Assembly: GCA_900767375.1 (NCBI GenBank)
Contig: CAAFYX010000034.1
Location: 1-27,187 of the forward strand
Origin: Rikenellaceae bacterium
GTDB taxonomy: Bacteria > Bacteroidota > Bacteroidia > Bacteroidales > UBA932
Direction of reading: 5' to 3'
Length of the DNA: 27,187 bases
This document shows positions 12,194 through 20,775 of this stretch, piece by piece (position 1 is the first letter of the stretch; each line of letters opens with the position of its first letter). The translations under genes and the position numbers were made by a program. Under the pieces are notes generated by a model that worked only from the letters and a program-made list of their open reading frames with translations, was not told the DNA's origin and made no database searches.

Positions 12194-14779
12194 ATGAAAC
12201 TGAAGAATATACTGTTCGCTTCGATGCTTGTCCTTGCCTGTACGGCCGTCAGGGCCCAGGACGGGGATGGTATCGTCGTAGATTATAACAACCCCAGGAA
12301 GTATGTGGTCGCCGGTGTGGACGTAGAGGGCTGCATGTATTTCAAGCCCAGCCAGATAGTTTCCCTTTCGGGTCTGTACGAAGGTGTGGAGGTGACTGTT
12401 CCCGGTGAGGAGATCACCGCGTGCGTGAACCGTCTGTGGCTCCAGCGCTTCTTCGACGACGTGGCCATCAAGGTCGACAGCATCACTCCGACCCGTGACT
12501 CCGCCTTCTTCAAGATAGTCATCCAGGAGCGTCCGAGAATGTCCCGCTGGACTTTCACCGGTATCAAAAGCGGCGAGAAGAAGGACATTGAGGAACGCAT
12601 CAACTTCCGTCGTGGCGGCGAGTTCTCCGAGTACGTCTCAAAGACTTCATCCGACATCATCAGGAGATACTATGCGGAGAAGGGCTTCATAAACTGCAAG
12701 GTCACCCCTCAGGTGATCAGGGATACCGTCATCAAGAACGCCATCAGGGTGAACTTCGACGTGGACAGGGGCAGCCGCATAAGGATCAAGGAAATCAACT
12801 TCATCGGTGCCGAAGATATCAGCGAGTACAAGCTCGCCAAGCAGATGAAGAAGACCAAGTCCGCACGTTACTACAACTTCTTCCATTCCAAGAAATTCAG
12901 CGAGAAGGAGTTCGACAATGACAAGTACTCGGCTGTCAGCGTGTTCAACGAGGCAGGTTACAGGGATGCCAGACTCATCAGGGACTCGGTCTATTATCTG
13001 GACGACAAGCACCTGGGCATCGACATGGTCTTCGAGAAGGGTGACAAGTACTACTTCCGCGACATCACATGGACGGGAAACTCCGTCTACTCCACCGATG
13101 ACCTGAACTCCATCCTCTCCATCGACAAGGGTGACGTCTATGACGTGGTCACGATGGAGAAGCGCCTCAAGGGAGGCGGCAAGGAGTCTGATTATGACGT
13201 CTCCAAGCTCTACCGTGACAACGGCTACCTTTTCTTCTCCATCACTCCGGTCGAGCTCAATATCCAGAATGACTCCGTGGACGTGGAGCTGCGCATCTCC
13301 GAAGGAAAGCCGGCCACGCTGAACAACATCGTCATCAATGGCAATGACCTGACCAACGAAAAGGTCGTCCGCCGCCAGATATACACCCGTCCGGGATATC
13401 TCTTCAGCCAGAGCGATTTCGAGCGCTCCGTCAGGGAAATCGCCTCTCTGGGCCAGTTCGACCCGGAAGCGATCATGGGCGAAGGAGGCTACTCCGTCAT
13501 CCCTAACCAGCTGAACAACACTGTGGACCTGATCTACAACGTGACGGAGAAGCCGTCCTCCCAGCTGGAGCTCTCCGGCGGCTGGGGCGCCAGAACCTTC
13601 GTCGCCACTGTAGGTGTAAGCTTCAACAACTTCTCCACACAGAGGATGTTCGACAAGTCCGCCTGGAGGCCAGTACCTCTGGGAGATGCCCAGAACCTCG
13701 CGTTCCGTTTCCAGACCAACGGCCGCTACTACACCGCACTTACCGCCAGCTTCACCGAGCCTTGGCTCTTTGGCAAGAAGCCTACCTCGCTGAACCTGTC
13801 TCTGTACTATACCCGCCAGACGAATTCCAACATCTACTGGGGTATCCTCAACGATGACAAGAAATTCGAGGTATACGGTTTCTCCGCCTCCCTCGGAAAG
13901 CGTCTGAAGTGGCCTGACAACTATTTCGTCCTCTACAACGGACTCAGCTGGCAGACATACCGCCTTACCGACTGGTATTCGGGATATTTCATCTTCGACG
14001 ACGGTATCACCCACAATCTCAGCTACTCCCTTTCGCTTAACAGAATGTCCACGGACCAGCAGATCTATCCTCGTCAGGGATCCGATTTCTCTGCGTCGCT
14101 GCAGATCACGCCTCCGTTCTCGCTTTTCAGGAAAAAGGACCTCAGCAGACTTGATGCCGACGGAAATCCGATGCGTGTGGACTCCTGGAGGGACATCAAC
14201 TACGATAACTACACATCCCAGCAGCGTTTCAAGTGGACTGAGTACCACAAATGGAAGGTCTCTGGAGCCGTATATACAAAACTTGTCCAGAACCTCGTCC
14301 TCATGACAAGGGCTCAGTTCGGATACCTCGGATATTTCAACAGGAACTGGGGCTACTCTCCGTTCGAAGGCTTCATGGTCGGTGGTGACGGCATGTCCGG
14401 ATACTCCACTTATGGATCGGAGGTCATCTCCCTGCGAGGCTACGAGAACTATTCACTTACTCCGTATCTCCCGTCCAAGTACAACTCCAACGGCTACTCA
14501 TACGCGGGTAATGTCTATGACAAGTTCACTGTGGAGCTCAGATACCCTGTCATCCTGCAGCCGAGCTCGACAATCTTCGCTCTCCTCTTCCTCGAAGGAG
14601 GTAACTGCTGGTCTGACATCAGGGACTTCAATCCTTTCCAGATCAAGCGTTCTGCGGGAGCCGGTGTCAGAATCTTCCTCCCTATGATCGGACTTCTCGG
14701 TATCGACTGGGGTTATGGATTCGATGATCAGAAAAATGGTGGAAGCCAGTTCCACTTCGTTATAGGACAGCAGTTCTAA
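12194..14779 (+). CDS. bamA: Outer membrane protein assembly factor BamA
   Basis: BamA is the Omp85-family barrel that inserts beta-barrel proteins into the outer membrane. The 861-residue precursor starts at ATG 12194 (a TTG precedes it directly). It has a Sec signal peptide ending at about VRAQ, residue 20-22. POTRA domains follow (about 25-430), visible as repeated strand-helix units ending in glycine-rich turns such as YAEKGFINCKV, FNEAGYRDARL and YRDNGYLFFSI. The C-terminal 16-strand barrel starts near SSQLELSGGWGARTF. It includes the lid-lock motif ISLRGYENYSL (compare VRGF) and ends with an aromatic residue in FHFVIGQQF, the usual signal recognised for outer membrane insertion. The skp gene follows and bamD is elsewhere in the window. 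All expected parts are present. Confidence 0.96.
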   Translation: MKLKNILFASMLVLACTAVRAQDGDGIVVDYNNPRKYVVAGVDVEGCMYFKPSQIVSLSGLYEGVEVTVPGEEITACVNRLWLQRFFDDVAIKVDSITPTRDSAFFKIVIQERPRMSRWTFTGIKSGEKKDIEERINFRRGGEFSEYVSKTSSDIIRRYYAEKGFINCKVTPQVIRDTVIKNAIRVNFDVDRGSRIRIKEINFIGAEDISEYKLAKQMKKTKSARYYNFFHSKKFSEKEFDNDKYSAVSVFNEAGYRDARLIRDSVYYLDDKHLGIDMVFEKGDKYYFRDITWTGNSVYSTDDLNSILSIDKGDVYDVVTMEKRLKGGGKESDYDVSKLYRDNGYLFFSITPVELNIQNDSVDVELRISEGKPATLNNIVINGNDLTNEKVVRRQIYTRPGYLFSQSDFERSVREIASLGQFDPEAIMGEGGYSVIPNQLNNTVDLIYNVTEKPSSQLELSGGWGARTFVATVGVSFNNFSTQRMFDKSAWRPVPLGDAQNLAFRFQTNGRYYTALTASFTEPWLFGKKPTSLNLSLYYTRQTNSNIYWGILNDDKKFEVYGFSASLGKRLKWPDNYFVLYNGLSWQTYRLTDWYSGYFIFDDGITHNLSYSLSLNRMSTDQQIYPRQGSDFSASLQITPPFSLFRKKDLSRLDADGNPMRVDSWRDINYDNYTSQQRFKWTEYHKWKVSGAVYTKLVQNLVLMTRAQFGYLGYFNRNWGYSPFEGFMVGGDGMSGYSTYGSEVISLRGYENYSLTPYLPSKYNSNGYSYAGNVYDKFTVELRYPVILQPSSTIFALLFLEGGNCWSDIRDFNPFQIKRSAGAGVRIFLPMIGLLGIDWGYGFDDQKNGGSQFHFVIGQQF

Positions 14780-14805
14780 ATATGAACAATTTAAATTTTA
14801 TGAAT

Positions 14806-15360
14806 ATGAAAAAGATTCTTTTGATCGCCGCCATGGCATTCGTTTCAGCAGCAGCTTTCGCTCAGCCTAAGTTCGCTCACGTCAATTTCACCGAGCTCTA
14901 CCAGCTTATGCCGGAGGCAGATGAGGCCAGAGCCACTATGACAGCAGCCAGCAATGAGGCTCAGGAGACATATCAGGCCATGATGGATGAGTTCCAGACC
15001 AAGTACTCTCAGTATCAGCAGAAGGCTTCCACCTGGACAGCCACCATCCGTGAGAGCAAGGAGAAAGAACTCAGCGATATGCAGGCCAGAATCCAGGAGT
15101 TCAGCCAGAACGTCCAGCAGGAGCTCGCAGCCCAGGAGCAGCAGCTTATGGCACCTCTCTATCAGAAAGCCGAGGAAACTGTCGCCAAGCTCGCAAAGGA
15201 CGGCGGCTATATCTATGTCTTCGAGGCTTCTTCAGTACTCTATGTAGACCCTGCACAGAGCACCGACCTCACCCCTGCAGCCAGAAAGGCTCTCAACATT
15301 CCTGAAGGCAGGACCCTTGAGACCCTCCAGGCAGAGCTTCAGGCAGCTCAACAGCAGTAA
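14806..15360 (+). CDS. skp: Periplasmic chaperone Skp/OmpH
   Basis: This soluble periplasmic OmpH/Skp chaperone carries unfolded outer membrane proteins to BamA. The start at 14806 gives 184 residues and a clean signal peptide MKKILLIAAMAFVSAAAFAQ with AXA-type cleavage. Two ATG codons upstream in frame (from 14782) would add eight polar residues ahead of the signal peptide and were not chosen. The mature part begins with the family strand KFAHVNFTELYQLMPEADEA. A long helical hairpin rich in glutamine and glutamate follows, then the closing DGGYIYVFEASSVLYVDPA. It directly follows bamA and is closed by a terminator. A lipidated paralogue is encoded at 9148-9753. Confidence 0.93.
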   Translation: MKKILLIAAMAFVSAAAFAQPKFAHVNFTELYQLMPEADEARATMTAASNEAQETYQAMMDEFQTKYSQYQQKASTWTATIRESKEKELSDMQARIQEFSQNVQQELAAQEQQLMAPLYQKAEETVAKLAKDGGYIYVFEASSVLYVDPAQSTDLTPAARKALNIPEGRTLETLQAELQAAQQQ

Positions 15361-15375
15361 TTTTCAAACCACAAT

Positions 15376-15406
15376 AAGGGCGGTTCCAGATCGGGCCGCC
15401 TTTTTT
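15376..15406 (+). terminator. Rho-independent terminator after bamA-skp
   Basis: GGCGG (15379-15383) pairs with CCGCC (15396-15400), with further inner CC/GG pairing across the loop, and a run of six T residues follows. It separates the bamA-skp unit from korA. No TAnnTTTG element was found between this hairpin and the korA start, so korA may depend on read-through or on a different promoter. Confidence 0.85.
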
Positions 15407-15427
15407 CATTCACTAAACTAACCACAA

Positions 15428-17272
15428 ATGCAACACAAAGTAATCGACGTCAGGGATGTCGTGATCCGTTTCGCGGGTGACTCAGGCGACGGAATGCAGC
15501 TTACAGGCTCGCTCTTCGCCGATATGTCAGCCATCTATGGAAACGAACTGTCCACATTCCCTGATTACCCTGCAGAAATCAGAGCCCCTCACGGAACCGT
15601 ATCCGGAGTCTCCGGCTTCCAGGTCCACATCGGCAGCTCCGACGTCAACACCCCGGGCGACTACTGCGACCTTCTGGTCGCGATGAACCCCGCAGCCTTG
15701 AAGGCCAATGCCAAATGGTGCAAGCCGACTGCAATGATACTCGTCGACCAGGACACCTTCGACGAGGCCGGAATGCAGAAGGCGGGCTTTACCACTGACA
15801 ATCCATTCGCCGAGCTCCACGTAGACGACAGAGCCATAATAGTAGCAGCGATCACCTCGCTGACAGAAGAGAGCCTCAAGGACTTCGACATGGACTCCAA
15901 GACTGTCAGGAAGTGCAAGAACATGTTCACTCTCGGAATGGCCTGCTACATCTACAGCCGTCCGCTCGAATATATCTACCAGTACCTCGAGCGCAAGTTC
16001 ATCAAGAAGCATCCCGAACTGATCGAGCCGAACAAGAAGGTCCTCAACGACGGCTACAACTATGCCGCCAACATCCAGGCCATCCCGAACACCTATATGA
16101 TAGCTCCGGCCAGTCTGAAGAAAGGCCGCTACCGCAACATAAACGGCAACCAGGCCACCGCCTGGGGACTCCTTGCAGCATCCGAGAAGTCAGGGCTTCC
16201 GCTTTTCTGCGGATCCTATCCTATCACTCCTGCCACAGGCATCCTCGAGGAGCTTGCCATCCACAAGAGCCTCGGCTGCAAGACCCTTCAGGTCGAGGAT
16301 GAGATCGCCGGCATCTGCACCGCCATCGGCGCCGCCTTCGCCGGCAATCTCGCCTGCACCACCACTTCCGGTCCGGGACTCTCCCTCAAGTCCGAGGCAT
16401 TGGGCCTCGCGGCAATGACAGAGCTTCCGCTCGTAGTGGTCGACGTGCAGCGTGCCGGCCCGTCCACGGGTATCCCTACCAAGACCGAGCAGACCGACCT
16501 CACCCAGGCTCTTTACGGCCGCAACGGCGAGTGCCCTGTGCCTATCGTCGCCGCTCACTCGCCGGCTCATTGCTTCGATGCAGCCTTCAATGCCGCCAAG
16601 ATTGCCCTGGAGCACATGACCCCTGTCATTCTCCTTTCCGAGGGCTTCATCGGCAACGGCAGCGAGCCTTGGCTCATTCCTTCCATGAACGATTATCCTG
16701 AGATCAAACCTCCTTTCGCTTCAGGAGTCCTCGATGCTGGCGAGCGTTTCCATCCGTTCGAGCGTGATGCTGAGACTCTGGTCCGCAAATGGGCCATCCC
16801 CGGGCAGAGAGGATACGAGCACAGGATCGGAGGACTCGAGAAGAACCATTCCGGATCCATCTCATCCGATCCTGCCAACCACGAGCTCATGGTACGCGAG
16901 CGCCAGGCCAGAATCGAAAAGATAGCAGACTGCATCCCTGAAGTCGAAGTCATCGGCGAGAAGGATTCCAAGCTCCTTGTCGTCGGCTGGGGTGGAACAT
17001 ACGGCCATATCCTTTCCGCAGTGAATCAGGTGAACTCTGAGGGCGGCAAGGTGGCTTACGCCCATTTCGACTACATATTCCCTCTCCCTCGCAACACCCG
17101 TGAGGTGCTTCTGAGCTACGACAAGGTGCTTGTCTGCGAGCTTAACGTGCGTCAGTTCGCGTCCTGGCTCGAAAGCCGTGTACCGGAAGCGAACATTGTT
17201 TATTTCAACAAGATCCAGGGCCAGCCGTTCCTCGTGAACGAACTGGTCGAGGCAATAAAGAAGGAGATGTAA
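15428..17272 (+). CDS. korA: 2-oxoacid:acceptor oxidoreductase, alpha (gamma-alpha fused) subunit
   Basis: This 614-residue subunit belongs to a thiamine-diphosphate 2-oxoacid oxidoreductase that links oxidative decarboxylation of a 2-oxoacid to acyl-CoA formation and ferredoxin reduction. The N-terminal gamma domain (about 1-195) has FAGDSGDGMQLTGSLFAD and PAEIRAPHGTVSGVSGFQV. The alpha domain begins near 220 and shows the diagnostic PLFCGSYPITPATGILEELA, followed by QVEDEIAGICTAIGAAFAG and TTTSGPGLSLKSEALGLAAM. The C-terminal domain has VVGWGGTYGHILSAV. This fused gamma-alpha arrangement is the usual KorA form. KorB follows after 3 bases. Substrate cannot be fixed from sequence. The neighbouring gdhA makes 2-oxoglutarate the first choice, with branched-chain 2-oxoacids as the alternative. 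It is an oxygen-sensitive enzyme type, consistent with anaerobic life. Confidence 0.93.
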   Translation: MQHKVIDVRDVVIRFAGDSGDGMQLTGSLFADMSAIYGNELSTFPDYPAEIRAPHGTVSGVSGFQVHIGSSDVNTPGDYCDLLVAMNPAALKANAKWCKPTAMILVDQDTFDEAGMQKAGFTTDNPFAELHVDDRAIIVAAITSLTEESLKDFDMDSKTVRKCKNMFTLGMACYIYSRPLEYIYQYLERKFIKKHPELIEPNKKVLNDGYNYAANIQAIPNTYMIAPASLKKGRYRNINGNQATAWGLLAASEKSGLPLFCGSYPITPATGILEELAIHKSLGCKTLQVEDEIAGICTAIGAAFAGNLACTTTSGPGLSLKSEALGLAAMTELPLVVVDVQRAGPSTGIPTKTEQTDLTQALYGRNGECPVPIVAAHSPAHCFDAAFNAAKIALEHMTPVILLSEGFIGNGSEPWLIPSMNDYPEIKPPFASGVLDAGERFHPFERDAETLVRKWAIPGQRGYEHRIGGLEKNHSGSISSDPANHELMVRERQARIEKIADCIPEVEVIGEKDSKLLVVGWGGTYGHILSAVNQVNSEGGKVAYAHFDYIFPLPRNTREVLLSYDKVLVCELNVRQFASWLESRVPEANIVYFNKIQGQPFLVNELVEAIKKEM

Positions 17273-17275
17273 TCT

Positions 17276-18295
17276 ATGGCAAATCTGTCTTTCAAGGATT
17301 TCAAGAGCGACCAGGAAGTACGCTGGTGCCCGGGTTGCGGTGACCACGCAGTTCTCGCCGCCCTCCAGAGAGCACTCCCGAAGGTGAGTATGGCTCTCAA
17401 CTACGAAAAGGAACGCTACGTGGTGGTGTCCGGAATCGGATGCTCCTCACGTCTTCCATACTATATGGACACCTACGGGTTCCATAGCATCCACGGCCGC
17501 GCCACGCCGATCTCCACCGGCATCAAGGTGGCCAACCCTAACCTGACCGTATGGCAGGTCTGCGGCGATGGCGATGCACTCGCCATCGGCGGCAACCACT
17601 TCATCCACGCCATCCGCAGGAACATCGACATCAACATAATGCTCTTCAACAACCAGATCTACGGTCTGACCAAGGGCCAGTATTCTCCTACCTCCAAGTT
17701 CGGAGCCATCACGAAGACCTCTCCGTACGGCACCGTCGAGCATCCGTTCAATCCGGGCTCGCTCGTGCTGGGCGCAAAGGGAACCTTCTTCGCCCGCTCC
17801 CTTGACGTGGAGCTCAAGCTCAATGAAGAGATAATGACCGCCGCCGCCCTCCACGACGGCTGCTCGGTGATGGAGTTCCTGACCAACTGCGTAATCTTCA
17901 ATGACGGCGCGCACAAGGATATCAGTGACCCTGAAAACCGCGCTGACCGCACCATCGTCCTCCGCCAGGGGGAGAAGATGATCTTCGGAAAGAACCGTGA
18001 CCGCGGACTGATCTACGACGGGAAGAAGATCCGTGCTGTACATATCGGTGAAGGCGGCTTCAGCGAGGAGGATATCCTTGTCCACGATGCCCACATCGAC
18101 AATATCGGCCTCCACATGGCCCTTGCGGACATGAAGGGTCCCGATATGCCTGTCGCTCTCGGAGTCATCCGTGACGTCAAGGACATCACCTATGATGACG
18201 GTGTCCGCGACCAGGTCAAGGAAGTCATGATGAAATCGAAGATCCATTGTATGGACGACCTTCTCAACAGCGGCTCAACCTGGGAGGTGAAGTGA
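17276..18295 (+). CDS. korB: 2-oxoacid:ferredoxin oxidoreductase, beta subunit
   Basis: This 339-residue beta subunit binds thiamine diphosphate and a [4Fe-4S] cluster and pairs with KorA. Cluster cysteines are visible in RWCPGCGDHAV near residues 19-29 (CxxC), in SGIGCSSRLPYY, and in the later MEFLTNCVIFND. The TPP/magnesium motif is GDGDALAIGGNHF around 97-109, continuing to NIMLFNNQIYGLTKGQYSPTS. It begins 3 bases after the korA stop codon and is clearly coexpressed. No separate delta (ferredoxin-like) subunit gene follows, so an external ferredoxin is expected. An AT-rich region with a new promoter comes next, before gdhA. Confidence 0.95.
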   Translation: MANLSFKDFKSDQEVRWCPGCGDHAVLAALQRALPKVSMALNYEKERYVVVSGIGCSSRLPYYMDTYGFHSIHGRATPISTGIKVANPNLTVWQVCGDGDALAIGGNHFIHAIRRNIDINIMLFNNQIYGLTKGQYSPTSKFGAITKTSPYGTVEHPFNPGSLVLGAKGTFFARSLDVELKLNEEIMTAAALHDGCSVMEFLTNCVIFNDGAHKDISDPENRADRTIVLRQGEKMIFGKNRDRGLIYDGKKIRAVHIGEGGFSEEDILVHDAHIDNIGLHMALADMKGPDMPVALGVIRDVKDITYDDGVRDQVKEVMMKSKIHCMDDLLNSGSTWEVK

Positions 18296-18345
18296 AAAAA
18301 ATTTGACTAAAACGATATTAAAATTTTTTATTTACGAAAATTATT

Positions 18346-18353
18346 TATATTTG
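18346..18353 (+). promoter_or_regulatory. gdhA promoter -7 element in an AT-rich region
   Basis: TATATTTG matches TAnnTTTG and ends 24 bases before the gdhA start. The whole 82-base gap after korB (18296-18377) is very AT-rich, with runs of A and T upstream of the element that could act like an UP element. No exact -33 TTTG is present at about 20 bases, but a TTTG at 18302-18305 lies further away. Confidence 0.65.
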
Positions 18354-18377
18354 TATTAGGAACAAATTCAAAATCAT

Positions 18378-19721
18378 ATGAAAACAACAGACATTATGGC
18401 CAAGCTCCAGGCCAAGTACCCTGGTGAGAATGAGTATCTCCAGGCTGTACAGGAGGTTTTGGAATCAATCGAGGAGGTTTACAACCAGCATCCTGAGTTT
18501 GAGAAGGCGAAAATCGTTGAACGTATGGTCGAGCCTGACCGTATTTTCACTTTCCGTGTAACCTGGGTTGATGACAAGGGTGAAGTTCAGACAAACACCG
18601 GTTATCGTATCCAGTTCAACAGCGCCATTGGCCCATATAAGGGAGGTCTCCGTTTCCACAAGGCAGTCACCCCTTCAATGTTGAAATTCCTCGGCTTCGA
18701 GCAGACATTCAAGAACGCTCTCACCACTCTCCCTATGGGTGGCGCAAAAGGTGGCTCGGATTTCGACCCGGTAGGCAAGTCCAACGACGAAATCATGCGT
18801 TTCTGCCAGGCCTTCATGACCGAACTCTGGCAGTGCATCGGCCCTGACCAGGATATCCCTGCAGGTGACGTAGGTGTAGGCGGCCGCGAGATCGGTTATC
18901 TCTACGGAATGTACAAGAAGCTCGCACGCGAGTACAATACCGGTGTTCTCACCGGAAAGGGCGCAACCTGGGGCGGCTCTATCCTCCGTCCTGAAGCTAC
19001 CGGCTTCGGCGCACTCTATTTCACCCAGAACCTTCTCCACAAGGCTGGAAAGGACATCAAGGGCTGCAAGGTCGCTATCTCCGGCTTCGGTAACGTAGCA
19101 TGGGGCGCCTGCACAAAGGCCACCGAGCTCGGCGCAAAGGTAGTTGCTATCTCAGGTCCTGACGGAGTCTGCGAGATTCCTGAAGGCATCACCAAGGAGA
19201 TGATCGACTACATGCTCGTCATGCGCGCATCCAACCGTAACAAGGTTCAGGATATGGCTGACCAGTTCCCTGGAAAGGCCAAGTTCATCGCCGGCAAGAA
19301 GGCTTGGAGCATTCCTGTGGACATCGCTCTCCCTTGCGCATTCCAGAACGAGCTTTCTGAGGATGATGCAAAGGAACTCAAGGCCAACGGCTGCTGGTGC
19401 TGCTGCGAGGTATCCAACATGGGATGCCAGCCTGGTGCCATCAAGTTCTTCCAGTCAAACGGAATGTTCTTCGCTCCTGGTAAGGCTGTCAATGCAGGTG
19501 GCGTAGCTACCTCAGGTCTCGAAATGACCCAGAACGCTTCCCACATCAGCTGGAGCGGCAAGGAGGTTGACGAGAAGCTCCACTTCATCATGGATTCCAT
19601 CCACGAGGCTTGCGTCAAGTTCGGAACCCAGGCTGACGGCACCATCGACTACGTGAAGGGCGCCAACATCGCCGGCTTCATGAAGGTTGCCACCGCCATG
19701 CTCGAGCAGGGTATCATCTAG
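18378..19721 (+). CDS. gdhA: Glutamate dehydrogenase (hexameric class I)
   Basis: Glutamate dehydrogenase interconverts 2-oxoglutarate plus ammonium and glutamate using NAD(P)H. It is the main ammonium-assimilation route in many gut Bacteroidales. The 447-residue protein has the normal length of the hexameric class I family. The substrate segment YKGGLRFHKAVTPSMLKFLG and the catalytic-lysine region PMGGAKGGSDFDP (near 117-130) are intact, followed by QDIPAGDVGVGGREIGYLYG. The nucleotide-binding fold starts at VAISGFGNVAWGACTKATEL near residue 233. The coenzyme (NADP or NAD) cannot be settled from the motif; the NADP type is more likely by length and family. It is a single-gene unit, with its own AT-rich promoter and a strong terminator. 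Its placement after korAB groups two enzymes of the 2-oxoglutarate node. Confidence 0.96.
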   Translation: MKTTDIMAKLQAKYPGENEYLQAVQEVLESIEEVYNQHPEFEKAKIVERMVEPDRIFTFRVTWVDDKGEVQTNTGYRIQFNSAIGPYKGGLRFHKAVTPSMLKFLGFEQTFKNALTTLPMGGAKGGSDFDPVGKSNDEIMRFCQAFMTELWQCIGPDQDIPAGDVGVGGREIGYLYGMYKKLAREYNTGVLTGKGATWGGSILRPEATGFGALYFTQNLLHKAGKDIKGCKVAISGFGNVAWGACTKATELGAKVVAISGPDGVCEIPEGITKEMIDYMLVMRASNRNKVQDMADQFPGKAKFIAGKKAWSIPVDIALPCAFQNELSEDDAKELKANGCWCCCEVSNMGCQPGAIKFFQSNGMFFAPGKAVNAGGVATSGLEMTQNASHISWSGKEVDEKLHFIMDSIHEACVKFGTQADGTIDYVKGANIAGFMKVATAMLEQGII

Positions 19722-19747
19722 TATTGTCACAATACCGTATATTACAC

Positions 19748-19786
19748 AAGAAGCCGACCCTTCCGGGCCGGCTTCTTTATTTTTGT
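19748..19786 (+). terminator. Rho-independent terminator after gdhA
   Basis: AAGAAGCCGACCC pairs with GGGCCGGCTTCTT around a TTCC tetraloop, 13 base pairs with one mismatch, followed by TATTTTTG on the plus strand. It also lies at the end of the convergent permease-Fmt gene. The minus-strand T tract is poorer, so it works mainly for gdhA. Confidence 0.9.
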
Positions 19787-19794
19787 GTGTTCCT

Positions 19795-20775
19795 TTAAGC
19801 GGTGTAGTCCTGAGGGTTGCGGAAGCCGAGAAGGAAGGACTTGACGTCCATGCGCTTCTTGCCGGCGAGCTGGAGGTCCTTGATGCCGATGGCGCCGTCC
19901 CAGGTGGTTATGGCCAGCATGTTCCTGCCGTCTGAAATGACGGTGCCCGGGACAGGGAGCTGGCTGAGGCCGAGATCCTCCTTGGTGAGTTTCTCCGCGG
20001 TGAATATCTTCATCTGGACAGGCTCCTCGCCTTCCTTTACTAGCTCGGTATAAGCGGTAGGATACGGGCTGAGACCTCTGATGAGGTTGTAGATGTCCCT
20101 GGTGGATCTGTTCCAGTCGATGTGGCAGAGCTCCTTGGTGAGCTTAGGGGCCGGTTTGAGCACCTCCGAGCCCTGTATGAAGGAACGCTGGACACGGAGC
20201 TCGGCGGTGCCTTCAATGATGCTCTGGACGGTCTGTACGACGAGGTCGGCTCCCATGCCCATAAGTCTGTCGTGGACATCACCGGCGGTGTCGGTGTCGC
20301 TGATGCGGCACTCCTCGCGGAACATGATTCCTCCGGTGTCTATGTCGTGGTCGATCATGAAGGTGGTGACTCCGGTCATGCGCTCGCCGTTGATCACAGC
20401 CCAGTTGATAGGGGCGGCGCCGCGGTACTGAGGGAGCAGGGCCGCGTGGAGGTTGAATGTACCGAGCTTAGGCATGGACCATACCTCTTCCGGCAGCATC
20501 CTGAATGCGACCACTACGAAGAGGTCGGCCTTCCAGGCCTTCAGGGCCTCGAGGAACTCAGGATCCTTGAGCTTGACCGGCTGGAGGACAGGGATGTTGT
20601 GCTCGACGGCGTATTTCTTCACCGCGCTTTCGTTAACCTTGAGTCCGCGTCCGGACGGCTTGTCCGCCACCGTCACGACTCCCACTACGTCGTATCCCTT
20701 GCTGATGAGGGCCTCGAGAGGTGCCACTGCAAACTCCGGAGTACCCATATATACTATTCTGGTTTTCTTGAACAT
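19795..20775 (-). other. fmt: Fmt module within the fused frame, candidate internal start
   Basis: The segment from the in-frame ATG at 20775 to the stop encodes 326 residues, the length of a free-standing methionyl-tRNA formyltransferase, with all catalytic segments present. The ATG codes for Met476 of the fusion. The bases just upstream (minus strand GAAGAAGATCAAAAACTCC) are purine- and A-rich, as is common before starts in this phylum. There is no stop codon between the permease part and this ATG. Confidence 0.75.

Noticed and set aside
12647..14248. A 533-codon open frame on the minus strand opposite bamA
   Set aside because: It lies fully inside bamA, has no recognisable domain, and is the kind of long shadow frame expected opposite a biased GC-rich gene.
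17447..18247. A 266-codon minus-strand frame opposite korB
   Set aside because: It is an antisense shadow of a gene with clear TPP and iron-sulfur motifs.
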